From Marinobacter sp. (GTDB taxonomy: Bacteria; Pseudomonadota; Gammaproteobacteria; Pseudomonadales; Oleiphilaceae), in the NCBI GenBank assembly GCA_018066865.1, contig JAGPVT010000155.1:1-61439 (forward strand): DNA of 61,439 nucleotides, read 5' to 3'. Below are positions 34,638-44,100 of this stretch, piece by piece. Position numbers and translations under genes: made by a program. The notes below the pieces were generated by a model. That model was given only the letters and a program-made list of their open reading frames with translations. It was not told the DNA's origin and made no database searches. How positions within the stretch are numbered: position 1 is the stretch's first letter; the number at the start of each line of letters is the position of its first letter.

Positions 34638-36154
34638 GAGTAGAATCCCTTTTCAGCGAATCGGTTTTTTCGCAGCAGCAAGGCTGGCCGGTAGCGGTCT
34701 TCGCCGTAACTTTGCTGAATGTGTGTCAGTACCCTGTGCACCAGGCTGCAACCGAGGTTATCGCTCCAGCGCAGCGGGCCTTCGGGATAATTGAGGCCGG
34801 CTTTCATGGCGAGGTCGATATCGCTGACAGACGCTACGCCGTGCAAAAATGCGTCTGCGGCCTCATTAACAAGCGTAGCCACAGTGCGCATGATCACCAG
34901 CCCCGGGCGGTCTGCGACTTGACTTACAGCAATGCCGGCTTTCTGCAACAGGGCGCAGGCGTCATTAATAGCCTGTGATGACGCCTGATCGGCTGCGGCG
35001 ATTGCGAGGCGGCTGGCTTTGGCATAATCGAACGCCAGATCCAGCAGAACCAGATTGTTGCAGGCTTCTGCAGCGGCGCGTTCAGTCGCCATGCGGCCAT
35101 CGGTCAGCGCCAGTGCAGCTTCACCAAATTGCAGGCGGCCCGGGCCGTCCCGCTCGATGATCTTGAGACCGCTTTCGCTCAGGCGCGCGACCAGTGCGGC
35201 TAGTGGGCCGGGGTTACCTTCGACAATGAGAGTGTCTGCATCGCTGCTGGCCGATACGGCTGTTGCAGGTTCCGGTTTTTGCGCACCTTCAGCGTAGCTG
35301 TAAAAGCCCTGTCCGCTCTTGCGACCCAAACGGCCAGCTTCAACCAGCTCTTTCTGCACCAGGGAGGGCAGAAAACGAGTGTCCTGATAGTAGGAATTGA
35401 AAACCGAGGAAGTAACCGCGTAGTTCACGTCGTGGCCGATAAGGTCCGTCAGTTCGAAAGGCCCCATACGAAAGCCCCCGGCTTCGCGCACGATGGCGTC
35501 CAGTGTTGCGCTATCTGCTGCTTGTTCCTGTAGCAGGCGCAGGCTTTCGGCATAAAAAGGTCGGGCTACCCGGTTAACGATGAACCCCGGTGTAGAGGTT
35601 GCCGTTACGGGTTTTTTGCCCCATTGCGCGGCAGTGGCATAGACGCATTGAGCAACCTCATCGCTGGTGGCTAAACCCTTGATCACCTCAACCAGAGCCA
35701 TCAGTGGCGCCGGGTTAAAGAAGTGCATGCCGACCAGGCGCGCCGGGTGCTTCATGTTTGCGCCCAATGCCGTCACGGATATGGACGAAGTGTTTGTGGC
35801 CAGAATGGCTTTTTCACCACACATGTCTTCAAGGTTGGTCAGTAAGCTACGCTTGATGTCGAGGTCTTCAACGATGGCTTCGATCACCAGGCCGGCTTCC
35901 GCAAGCTCACTGAGCTCTTTGATCGGCTTGATGCGATCCAGAAGGGCGTCCAGCGCAGACTGCTCCATCTTTCCTTTATCAACCCGGCGTTGCAGCTGTT
36001 TTGCGATACCTTCGCGGCCTGCCTCGGCAGCACCCTCGCGCTGGTCGTGCAGAAATACCCGGTGGCCTGCTTGTGCCGCGACCTGAGCAATGCCGGAACC
36101 CATGGCGCCAGCACCGATGACGGCAACGGGTGTATCGGTGGCAAGTGCTTGCAT
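34634..36154 (-). CDS. paaH: 3-hydroxyadipyl-CoA dehydrogenase PaaH
   Basis: NAD-dependent 3-hydroxyacyl-CoA dehydrogenase of 506 residues (E. coli 475). The Rossmann motif is GAGAMGSGIAQVAAQAGH; HFFNPAPLMALVEVI holds the catalytic histidine region. A second C-terminal 3HCDH domain (about residues 410-500) is present as in other PaaH proteins. It oxidises 3-hydroxyadipyl-CoA. It begins two bases after paaG. Confidence 0.94.
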   Translation of the reverse strand: MQALATDTPVAVIGAGAMGSGIAQVAAQAGHRVFLHDQREGAAEAGREGIAKQLQRRVDKGKMEQSALDALLDRIKPIKELSELAEAGLVIEAIVEDLDIKRSLLTNLEDMCGEKAILATNTSSISVTALGANMKHPARLVGMHFFNPAPLMALVEVIKGLATSDEVAQCVYATAAQWGKKPVTATSTPGFIVNRVARPFYAESLRLLQEQAADSATLDAIVREAGGFRMGPFELTDLIGHDVNYAVTSSVFNSYYQDTRFLPSLVQKELVEAGRLGRKSGQGFYSYAEGAQKPEPATAVSASSDADTLIVEGNPGPLAALVARLSESGLKIIERDGPGRLQFGEAALALTDGRMATERAAAEACNNLVLLDLAFDYAKASRLAIAAADQASSQAINDACALLQKAGIAVSQVADRPGLVIMRTVATLVNEAADAFLHGVASVSDIDLAMKAGLNYPEGPLRWSDNLGCSLVHRVLTHIQQSYGEDRYRPALLLRKNRFAEKGFYS

Positions 36155-36156
36155 GC

Positions 36157-36948
36157 TCAGTTCCCCTTGAATTCGGGTGCGCGCTTCTCCATGAAAGCGG
36201 CAACGCCTTCACGGTAGTCGTCAGTGCGGCCAGCCTGCCGCTGAAGATCCCGCTCTACCAACACCTGCTCTTCAAAACTGTTGTCGGCGCTGGCGTGCAG
36301 AGCCCGCTTGATCATCGCCAGGCCTTTGGTGGGCTGGGTAGCGAAATGGCGGGCCAGTTTCATCGCTTCATCCTCCAGTGCGTCGTCCTCTACGCACTGC
36401 CAGATCATGCCCCACTGTTCCGCTTTTTCAGCACTGAGCTTGTCACCCAGCATAGCCAGGCCTTTGGCCCGGGCCATTCCGACTGAGCGCGGCAGGGTCC
36501 AGGTGCCACCCGAGTCCGGGATAAGGCCGATTTTACAAAAAGCCTGTACAAAGTTTGCTGAGCGAGCTGCCAACGTGATGTCGCAGGCGAGCGCAATGTT
36601 CGCGCCGGCGCCGGCGGCAACGCCATTAACGGCGCAGATAACCGGCATGGGAAGATCCCGAATCGCCTGCAGCATCGGGTTGTAGTATGTCTCAATAGAG
36701 TACCCAAGATCCGGAGCCTCGGCGCCCGGATTTACGTTGCGATCCGAGAGATCCTGGCCCGCACAGAAACCGCGGCCATTACCGGTAAGCAGCATGACCC
36801 GTACGGTGTGATCGTTGCGGATGGTCTTCAGTGCGGCGCGCATCTGCTCATGCATCTCAACGTTAAAGCTGTTGAGGCTCTTGGGGCGGTTCAGGGTGAC
36901 TTTGGCAATTCCCTGGTCGATATCGAGAAGCACACTCTGCTCGGTCAT
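36157..36948 (-). CDS. paaG: ring-1,2-epoxyphenylacetyl-CoA isomerase PaaG
   Basis: Crotonase-family isomerase of 263 residues that turns the epoxide into oxepin-CoA. GRGFCAGQDLSDR and IGLIPDSGGTWTLPR are PaaG hallmarks, and the tail FMEKRAPEFKGN is typical. Although the open frame starts 42 codons earlier, MTEQSVLLDI at 36948 with AAGGA seven bases upstream is the accepted start. It leads paaGHIJK. No paaF gene follows, unlike E. coli. Confidence 0.94.
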   Translation of the reverse strand: MTEQSVLLDIDQGIAKVTLNRPKSLNSFNVEMHEQMRAALKTIRNDHTVRVMLLTGNGRGFCAGQDLSDRNVNPGAEAPDLGYSIETYYNPMLQAIRDLPMPVICAVNGVAAGAGANIALACDITLAARSANFVQAFCKIGLIPDSGGTWTLPRSVGMARAKGLAMLGDKLSAEKAEQWGMIWQCVEDDALEDEAMKLARHFATQPTKGLAMIKRALHASADNSFEEQVLVERDLQRQAGRTDDYREGVAAFMEKRAPEFKGN

Positions 36949-37414
36949 GGAAAAATCCTTGTTATCGCAGTGAAACCCGGTCTGGTCGCATCGGGTGGGT
37001 GTTTTAATCAGACAGACAACCGCCCTGATCCGACCCTTCCGGGAGCAGTATTTGTGGCATGGCGGTTCCGGCATTGCGTTGTTCTAAGGGTTTGGCGGTA
37101 AGGCCTGATGGTTATCAAGGCGACTTCCACAGGGTGGTGTTCCACCTTATTGGTTTCTGGAAAGAGTATAGGTTCGAATTGATACCGGTCAAGAATCTCA
37201 AGCCAGGTTTTTGTATCACGTTATGATGAGGGCAATTGGTACATCTGTAGACTTATGATTTTCATGGTTATTTTTTTCCTTAGCCTTTAGTCTTAGATGG
37301 AGGTGAAAGACGCTATAACGGGCCCCGTCACTTTGTAAGCCGTGTACTATCTGTTCTGATACAGAAAAAGTAGCCTAAAATACAAAAAAACAAACATGTT
37401 ATGAGGAGCACTTT
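36949..37414. other. paaG - paaY intergenic region
   Basis: 466 bases between divergent genes. About 220 bases upstream of paaG lies a promoter with a PaaX-type operator (37165-37218); the 5' leader towards paaG is unusually long. On the paaY side a lone TGATAC half-site (37357-37362) lies just upstream of TAAAAT (37376-37381), a possible -10 box. No small gene or stable RNA structure was recognised. Confidence 0.5.
37165..37218 (-). promoter_or_regulatory. PaaX-type operator on the paaG promoter
   Basis: TGATAC (37180-37185) and GTATCA (37213-37218), again with exactly 27 bases between. On the minus strand TTGACC (37187-37192) and TATACT (37165-37170), 16 bases apart, form a good sigma70 promoter whose spacer contains one half-site. 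Expected to control paaGHIJK. Confidence 0.8.
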
Positions 37415-38005
37415 ATGCCCTGTTACCGGATTGATGGTGTAACGCCAGTTGTACACCCATCGGCTTACGTGCACCCCACCGCCGTGCTTATTGGCGATGT
37501 GCATGTTGGGCCGGATTGTTATATCGGGCCTTGCGCGTCTTTACGCGGTGATTTTGGCCGTATTGTGATGGAACAGGGTGCAAACCTGCAGGACACCTGC
37601 GTGGTGCATGCCTTCCCTGGCCGGGACGCGATTATCCGGCGCAACGGCCACATAGGGCACGGCGCTGTGTTACACGGTTGCGTAATAGAGGAGGACGCCA
37701 TGGTGGGAATGAATGCCGTGGTGATGGATGAGGCTGTTATTGCTGCTCGTTCTATCGTGGGTGCCGCGGCCTTCGTAAAAAGCGGCTTCAGCTGCGAGCA
37801 GGCGTCACTGATTGTCGGTTCGCCAGCAAAAGTGCTGCGCGAGCTGAGCGACAAAGAAGTTAGTTGGAAGCAGCGTGGCACCCAGGAATATCAGACACTG
37901 ACGCGCCGGTGCCTGGAAAACATGCGGGAGTGCGCGCCGCTGGCCGAGGTGGATGCTGATCGGCCGAAGCTGCAGATTGATGGGCATGATCTGAAGGACC
38001 GGTAG
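37415..38005 (+). CDS. paaY: phenylacetate degradation thioesterase PaaY
   Basis: Left-handed beta-helix (hexapeptide repeat, gamma-carbonic-anhydrase fold) protein of 196 residues, the length of E. coli PaaY. HPSAYVHPTAVLIGDVHVGPDCYIGP and HIGHGAVLHGCVIEEDAMVGMNAVV show the repeats and the metal-binding histidines. PaaY is reported to hydrolyse ring-hydroxylated CoA thioesters arising from oxepin-CoA. GAGGAG precedes ATG. It is divergent from paaG. Confidence 0.93.
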   Translation: MPCYRIDGVTPVVHPSAYVHPTAVLIGDVHVGPDCYIGPCASLRGDFGRIVMEQGANLQDTCVVHAFPGRDAIIRRNGHIGHGAVLHGCVIEEDAMVGMNAVVMDEAVIAARSIVGAAAFVKSGFSCEQASLIVGSPAKVLRELSDKEVSWKQRGTQEYQTLTRRCLENMRECAPLAEVDADRPKLQIDGHDLKDR

Positions 38006-38059
38006 TCGCCCGCTCCCATGGACCCTGTGCCGAACGAAAACGGCAGCAGGGTTGCCAGC

Positions 38060-38079
38060 AAGCCCCTCTGACGGGCTTT
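38060..38079 (+). terminator. intrinsic terminator after paaY
   Basis: AAGCCC and GGGCTT form a 6-bp stem with a 7-base loop, followed by TTCTTC. It lies between the convergent paaY and EAL-protein genes. Confidence 0.6.
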
Positions 38080-38081
38080 CT

Positions 38082-40277
38082 TCATTCCGGAAAGACGTTT
38101 ACGTCCGGGGCCTCCAGAAAAACGTCAATTGGCTGTGGAACTCCGAAAAAATAGCCTTGCAGGTATACATGAGGGTGGCGGGAAGCCAGAAAGTCTGCAT
38201 GGACATGGGTTTCCACGCCCTCCGCAACAACCCGAACTCCCATGGTTTCGCCGATCCGTACGACCATCTCAACAATGTTGGCAGCCATAGGCTCATCTGG
38301 CGCTGACAGCACAAAGCTCCGGTCGATCTTGACCTCAGATATGGGCAGGCGCTGCAGCCGCGACAGTGAGGAGTAGCCCGTTCCAAAATCGTCCAGCGAG
38401 AAGGAGCAGCCCAGGCTGCGGATGTCCTTCATTTTTTGCACAACTTTGTCCAGGTTGTCAGCCGATACGCTTTCTGTCAGTTCTAATATAAGCAGCTCCG
38501 CGGGGAACCCGGAGTTGGTTAATGCGCGCTCTACCGCTTCCACAAAATCATCTTCCGCGAAGTGCTTTATGGAAATGTTGACGGCACACTGGATAGTGGG
38601 GTTGATGCAATGCAACGCACTCATTTTCTCCAGCGTTTTGCGCAGAACCCAGCGTTCGATTTTTACAATTTGTCGGGAATTTTCCGCGTGTGGAATGAAC
38701 TCACCCGGGCCCAGAAGGCCGCGTTCGGGATGATCCCAGCGGATCAGGATTTCCAGCGCGCAGAGAACCCGGTCAGGTGAAAATTGGGGCTGTGCGAACA
38801 GCACCAGTTGGTCCTGTTCAAGCGCCCGGTTTAGTTCCGATTCAATTTTCAGCTGGTGACGTATTTGATCGCTCATTGAATCTTCAAAAATGGCGATCGG
38901 CCGGTTAGCCGTTTTGGCACTGCGGTGCGCCGTTTCGGCGTGTTGGAGTGCGGAAGACGGCGAGTTTGAGCTTTCAGTGGGGTATAAGGCCGCGCCAACG
39001 GTTACCTCAAGACGCAGGTCAGGACTGTACTCATTCTGGATGGGCTCAGCCAGGCTGTTCTGGATACGACCGTAGAGCGCTAGAACAACCCGATATGCGT
39101 CATCTATAGTCCACCGTTTAGGGGCCAGAACTATGCTGAAATCGTCACCGGAGAGCCTGGCTATGGAGTCGTCTACGAAAATAGCATTGCTCAGGCGCTT
39201 GGCGAACTCCCTGATTACTTGGTCACCGCATTTGAAACCGTAGGTGTCATTGATATAGCGAAAGTTGTTGATATCGATAACGAGGACTGCGGTAGATACT
39301 TTGCCACGATTACAGAACTTCAGCACGGTACCCAACTGGTTTAGAAAAAGAGCACGGTTCGACAGGCCAGTAACCGGGTCGCGCCACTTCAGCTCTTCTA
39401 ACCGCTGTTCTGTTTCTTTTACGCTGGAAATGTCATTAAAAACGATAACGTAGTGTGTGATTTCATTATTATGTGAGCGAATGGTGCTGATTGTCCGAAG
39501 CTCAGGATAGAGTTCTCCGGATTTTCGGCGACTATGGAGCTCTCCAGACCAGTGGTCATGATCAGCCAAATACGCGCGGATGCTATCCAGGCTCAAGGGA
39601 GTATCAGTGTCTTTGCTCAGGTGTGCGTAACTGGCATTGAGTACATCTTTTTCGGAGTACCCCGTAATGCGGGAAAACGCTGCGTTAACCGCTATTATCG
39701 TATTGTTTGCATCCAGAAGGATGATGCCTTCCGAGGTTGCCATGAAGACTCTCTCGAACAGATTTCTGTTGTACTGATCGGAGTTGTTGAGCTGTTCAAG
39801 CTGTTCATTGAGCGCCTGATTGAGTGCTGTGATGTGATCAAGCATTCCGTTGAGGGAGATGTGCGTGCGCACCCGGGCCCTGACCGCAGGCAAACGGATT
39901 GGCTTATGGATATAGTCAACGGCACCGGCTTCAAATCCCTTCTCTTCTGATTCCGAGTCGCTCAGGGCAGTGATAAAAATGATCGGTATATGTTGTAAGT
40001 CGCGCCTGGCTTTCAGGTTGCGGCACATTTGAAGCCCGTCCGTTCCGGGCATCATTATATCCAGCAGGATGAGGTGGGGCTTGTCGCCTTGCTCAAGAAT
40101 GTTCATGGCCTCGGGGGCACTGGACGCAACAATCAGGTCGTAGTCCTGACTGAGTGCGTCTGTCAGGACGCGAACATTCGTGGGTTCATCGTCAACGACC
40201 AGGATCCTCGGGCTGCCGCCCGGTCTGAAACTATCTGACCCATTTTCCCTGGGTAACTCAAAGTAGGGGTCTGACAC
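38082..40277 (-). CDS. REC-PAS-GGDEF-EAL response regulator
   Basis: Protein of 731 residues, third gene of a signalling operon. An N-terminal receiver domain (ILVVDDEPTN; phospho-acceptor in LILLDIMMPGTDG) is followed by a coiled coil, a PAS domain (SEGIILLDANNTIIAVN), a GGDEF domain with the altered loop SGDDF, probably not a cyclase, and an EAL domain with EILIR, DDFGTGYSS and AEGVET, which looks active as a c-di-GMP phosphodiesterase. The start GTG 40277 has GGAGGG seven bases upstream and overlaps the previous gene by 20 bases; an ATG 18 codons earlier is less likely. Confidence 0.87.
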   Translation of the reverse strand: MSDPYFELPRENGSDSFRPGGSPRILVVDDEPTNVRVLTDALSQDYDLIVASSAPEAMNILEQGDKPHLILLDIMMPGTDGLQMCRNLKARRDLQHIPIIFITALSDSESEEKGFEAGAVDYIHKPIRLPAVRARVRTHISLNGMLDHITALNQALNEQLEQLNNSDQYNRNLFERVFMATSEGIILLDANNTIIAVNAAFSRITGYSEKDVLNASYAHLSKDTDTPLSLDSIRAYLADHDHWSGELHSRRKSGELYPELRTISTIRSHNNEITHYVIVFNDISSVKETEQRLEELKWRDPVTGLSNRALFLNQLGTVLKFCNRGKVSTAVLVIDINNFRYINDTYGFKCGDQVIREFAKRLSNAIFVDDSIARLSGDDFSIVLAPKRWTIDDAYRVVLALYGRIQNSLAEPIQNEYSPDLRLEVTVGAALYPTESSNSPSSALQHAETAHRSAKTANRPIAIFEDSMSDQIRHQLKIESELNRALEQDQLVLFAQPQFSPDRVLCALEILIRWDHPERGLLGPGEFIPHAENSRQIVKIERWVLRKTLEKMSALHCINPTIQCAVNISIKHFAEDDFVEAVERALTNSGFPAELLILELTESVSADNLDKVVQKMKDIRSLGCSFSLDDFGTGYSSLSRLQRLPISEVKIDRSFVLSAPDEPMAANIVEMVVRIGETMGVRVVAEGVETHVHADFLASRHPHVYLQGYFFGVPQPIDVFLEAPDVNVFPE

Positions 40278-41169
40278 AATTGCGCCCTCCATCTTCCTTG
40301 GCTTCGTAAAGGCTTTTGTCTGCGGCTTCAATTAATTCGGCCGTACTTGATAAAGACGACGGGTGAGTCGCTGTGCAACCTATGGACAAAGTGAAGGGTG
40401 TACAGGGTTTCGCGAACTGCAGGCAGTTGTGGAGTTCTGTGTGCACGGCCTTGGCAAAATTGTTTGCTGCCGTTATCGTGCTGTGCAAATTCGCCCCGGG
40501 TATGAGTGCGACAAACTCGTCACCACCGAAGCGTGCAACGATTTCTCCGGCTCTCGCAAAGCTGGAGTTCATGACGGTTGCGAGCTGTTGCAGGCATAAG
40601 TCGCCTTGGGCGTGACCATACCGGTCGTTGATCTGTTTGAAATGATCCAGATCAACCAGTATCAGCCCAACGGAGCTGTCCTGGCGCCAGGCTCGTCGCC
40701 ACTCCAGGTCAAGCTGTTGATTGAACATGCGCCGATTGCCAATACCCGTTAACGGATCAGTCAGTGCTGCTTCTGCCAGCATGTCTGTTTTTCGTTTCAG
40801 GTCAATAAACGTAGATACTTTGGCGCTTAGTATGGTTTTGTTGAACGGCTTCAGTACATAGTCTGTTGCGCCGTGCCGGAAGGCCTCTTCAATATCCTGT
40901 ATTTGGTCAGAAGCAGAAATGCAGACTACGGGCACGTATGCATACAGTTCCGAAGCTCTCAGTTCGTTCAGAAAATCAAGCCCGGAACCATCCGGCAGGT
41001 ACAGATCGAGAAGCACGATATCTATTTCATCAGACAGGAGCAGCCTTGCTTCAGCAAGGCTCTGGCTGATGATCAATTCGCAGGCGCCCCCCAGAATGCC
41101 AGCGAGGCTGGCAATGCCGACGGGTTCATCTTCTACGATTAGCACCGTGGGTGCGCTATTTATGTCCAT
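40258..41169 (-). CDS. REC-GGDEF diguanylate cyclase response regulator
   Basis: PleD/WspR-like protein of 303 residues: receiver domain (VLIVEDEP; acceptor Asp in IVLLDLYLPDGSG) and a GGDEF domain with the intact loop FGGDEF. The position of the inhibitory site reads RAGE instead of RxxD, so product inhibition may be absent. MDINSAPTVLIVEDEP at 41169 is chosen; the open frame runs 25 codons further into the kinase gene. It starts four bases after the kinase stop and is probably phosphorylated by that kinase. Confidence 0.88.
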   Translation of the reverse strand: MDINSAPTVLIVEDEPVGIASLAGILGGACELIISQSLAEARLLLSDEIDIVLLDLYLPDGSGLDFLNELRASELYAYVPVVCISASDQIQDIEEAFRHGATDYVLKPFNKTILSAKVSTFIDLKRKTDMLAEAALTDPLTGIGNRRMFNQQLDLEWRRAWRQDSSVGLILVDLDHFKQINDRYGHAQGDLCLQQLATVMNSSFARAGEIVARFGGDEFVALIPGANLHSTITAANNFAKAVHTELHNCLQFAKPCTPFTLSIGCTATHPSSLSSTAELIEAADKSLYEAKEDGGRNCVRPLL

Positions 41170-41173
41170 CGGG

Positions 41174-44100
41174 CTAGCTGTCCTGGCTTTCAGGTTCGAT
41201 CTTTGACAGCAGATCGGTTGCTTCTTTAAATTTGTAGGTTTCAAGTGCCCGGCTTAGCCGGGATGCAAGGATGGTTTCGTTGTTCTCGCGCAGAAACTCC
41301 AGCACCCGATCAATATCACTGTCGCTCGCAATACGGTTGTTACCCAGCCGCTGCGCCATTCGCGTAATGGTGTGGTTGATCGGCTCTCTTCGAATATTAT
41401 CGGCCAACGCTGGGGTTTCTGTAGTCCAGGCCATTTCAGATAGCAGTTGAACATGCTCCCGAAGCGTTGTCAGAAGTGTCTCCGGGCCAGGTATTGATTG
41501 GTCTGATTCAGCGGCTTTTTCAACCCGCTCTGCTACGCTCACCAGTTCCGTATTGGCGATGTTCGCCGCAGCCCCTTTTATTTTGTGAGCAATGGCCTTG
41601 GTTTCTCTCGGGTCATTGAGCTGTAAACAGCGTTCGATGTCAGCGGTCATTTCCGTGGAACTGGCCAAAAAACTGCGCATGCACCGGTTGAAAAGGGCCG
41701 GGTCGGCTCCGAACATAGTCTGGTAAAGGGGTTGGGAAATGAACCCGGGCAATCCCGTCTTGGCAGTGTGTTCCGGTTGGCTTGTCGACTTGGCAGAGGC
41801 TGGTATTGGGCGGGTAGTAGCATGTTCTTTGAAAAAAGCCTGCAGCAGCCTCTGAATATCTCCGGGAAGAACGGGCTTGGTGAGGTAGTCGTCCATACCA
41901 GCGGCGTAAGAGCTGCTGCGATCATGCTCGGAGATCGATGCGGAGAGGGCTGCTATAACCGGCTGCTTGATGTTCTCATGGCTTCGAATCTGACTGACAA
42001 TATCCTGTCCGGTTTCACCATCCAGGTGCAGATCCATAAGAACAAGATCAAACGAGTGGGTTTCAAGCTGGTGCATGGCCTGAGCTCCGTTATGGACAGA
42101 CGTCGAGTCCACCCCTAAAGAGCTTAGATAGCTTGCAACGATTTCGCAATTCAACTGTACGTCATCGACGATCAACGCTTTCAGATTTTGGTATAAAAGG
42201 TGGGGGGCAGATATAACCGTGTGTTCCTCCAGCTGCTGTGGTGCCAGCTGTTCAAAAAGCTTGGAGGGTGTCAAAGGTTCGAATGCAAGCCGCCCGCCAG
42301 CGTCCTGAAATTCGATCATCCAGTCACGTTTGAAACCAGCGGGGACAACCAGAAGAAGTCCCTTCAAAAAATATTGCTCCGAAGCCCCCAATAGTTCCTG
42401 CACGAATGCTTTGATGAGGTCTGTTTCGATACTTTCCATGTCGACAATAACCATCGAAGGTTTAGTGTCCATATTACTGGTTGCGTTTGCCAATACCGAC
42501 TTGATCTCCTGTAGAGTTTTAGCCGGTATCAGTTCCAGAGACCAGTGTTCCCGGTAGGTTTCCAGGAGGCAAAGGTTATGCTTCATACCATAGTGATAGA
42601 CCTGGATAGGGCTGGAAACATGGCGAGTACCGATGCTTCGTTCGTTCTCGGCCAGATCAACAGGAATCATGAGTGTAAACTTGGATCCCCGGTTTTCAGC
42701 ACTTTCCAGCGTGAGCGTCGCGCCCATCAGCTGGGCAAGATGGCTGCTGATTGCAAGGCCAAGGCCTGACCCACCGAAAACGCGGCTGGTGGATTCGTCG
42801 GCCTGGCGAAAATTCTCGAAAACCCGCTGTTGGTCCTCTTCCCTGATTCCGATACCAGTATCCTTCACCGTGATTTTGAGCGTTCCATGAGTGTTGTCAC
42901 TGCCGCTAAACCCGATGCTCACGCTCACGCTGCCTTCGTGGGTAAACTTGATGGCGTTCCCGACCAGGTTGGTGCATATCTGCGAGATTCGCATGAGGTC
43001 GCCTGTTACACGCCTGGGTGTGGACGGCGCAATGTTCACGCGCAGTTTCAGCCCTTTCTCTTCGGCAACGATGGCAAATAGCTCAACGCTGCGTTGGACA
43101 AGAGCCTCAATTTCAAACGGCTTATAATCCAGCTCTATGTGATCTGCCTCGATTCTCGACAGGTCCAGAATGTCGTTTAAAAGCTGCAGCAATACCTCTG
43201 ATGCTGAAAACGCTTTGCTCACCAAACGCCGTGAGTAGTCGTTGAGTGGTGCTTCTTTTAACAACACCAGCATGCCGATAACGGCGTTCATGGGCGTACG
43301 GATTTCGTGGCTCATGTTTGCGAGAAATGCCGTTTTCACCTTGACGGCAGACTCTGCCTCCAGCTTCTGCATGTTGAGCTCAGCGGTTTTCTCTATGACT
43401 TCCTGTTCTACCCGCCGCTTTGCGTTTGATAGCAACATGAATGCGGCCAGTATCAACCCGTTTATAGTCAGGCCGCTTAAAAGAATAGCGGTGGGTAGCC
43501 TGCTTACGTTGTACTTTTCGAAAAGCTGCGTTGTCTGGACGTCAAACTTCCATTCCCGGCCGTATATACCCAGAGGGTAAGAAGCTTGGAACATAGGGGA
43601 GGTGTCGTAGTTGTTCTCTGTTGTTTCACTGAACTCGCTATATAGCTGGTGTTCGCCATCGCTGATTTGAAAATGCAGTAGTCGGTTAGTATTTGCCAGG
43701 GTGCCTTCCATTAGCCGGGAGACAATAAACGGTGCGTACACAAGGCCCAGGAAATCCGCTTCTTTGTTTTCTTGTTGCCGTGCTTCCGGAGTGCGGTAGA
43801 AAGGACGAAAAAACAAAAAGCCCGGCTTCTTTTCGTCATCCTGCACCAGCGCTATCGGGCCGGTAATCTGGGTCTCGCCTGTGCGCATGGCTTTCAGGGC
43901 AGCCGTGAAGCGGTTTGACTCATGGGCCATGTCAAGGCCGATGGCAGCTTCGTTTCCGGCTAACGGCTCAAGATAGGTGATGGGCCAAAAGTCGGTTCCT
44001 GGATGAGGCGGGTGAACGCGAAAACCCGGGCGTTCTTGTCGCTCTTCCGCAAGATAGGATTCAAGATTGCTTTTCGGCACCCTTTCAATAACGCCGATCC

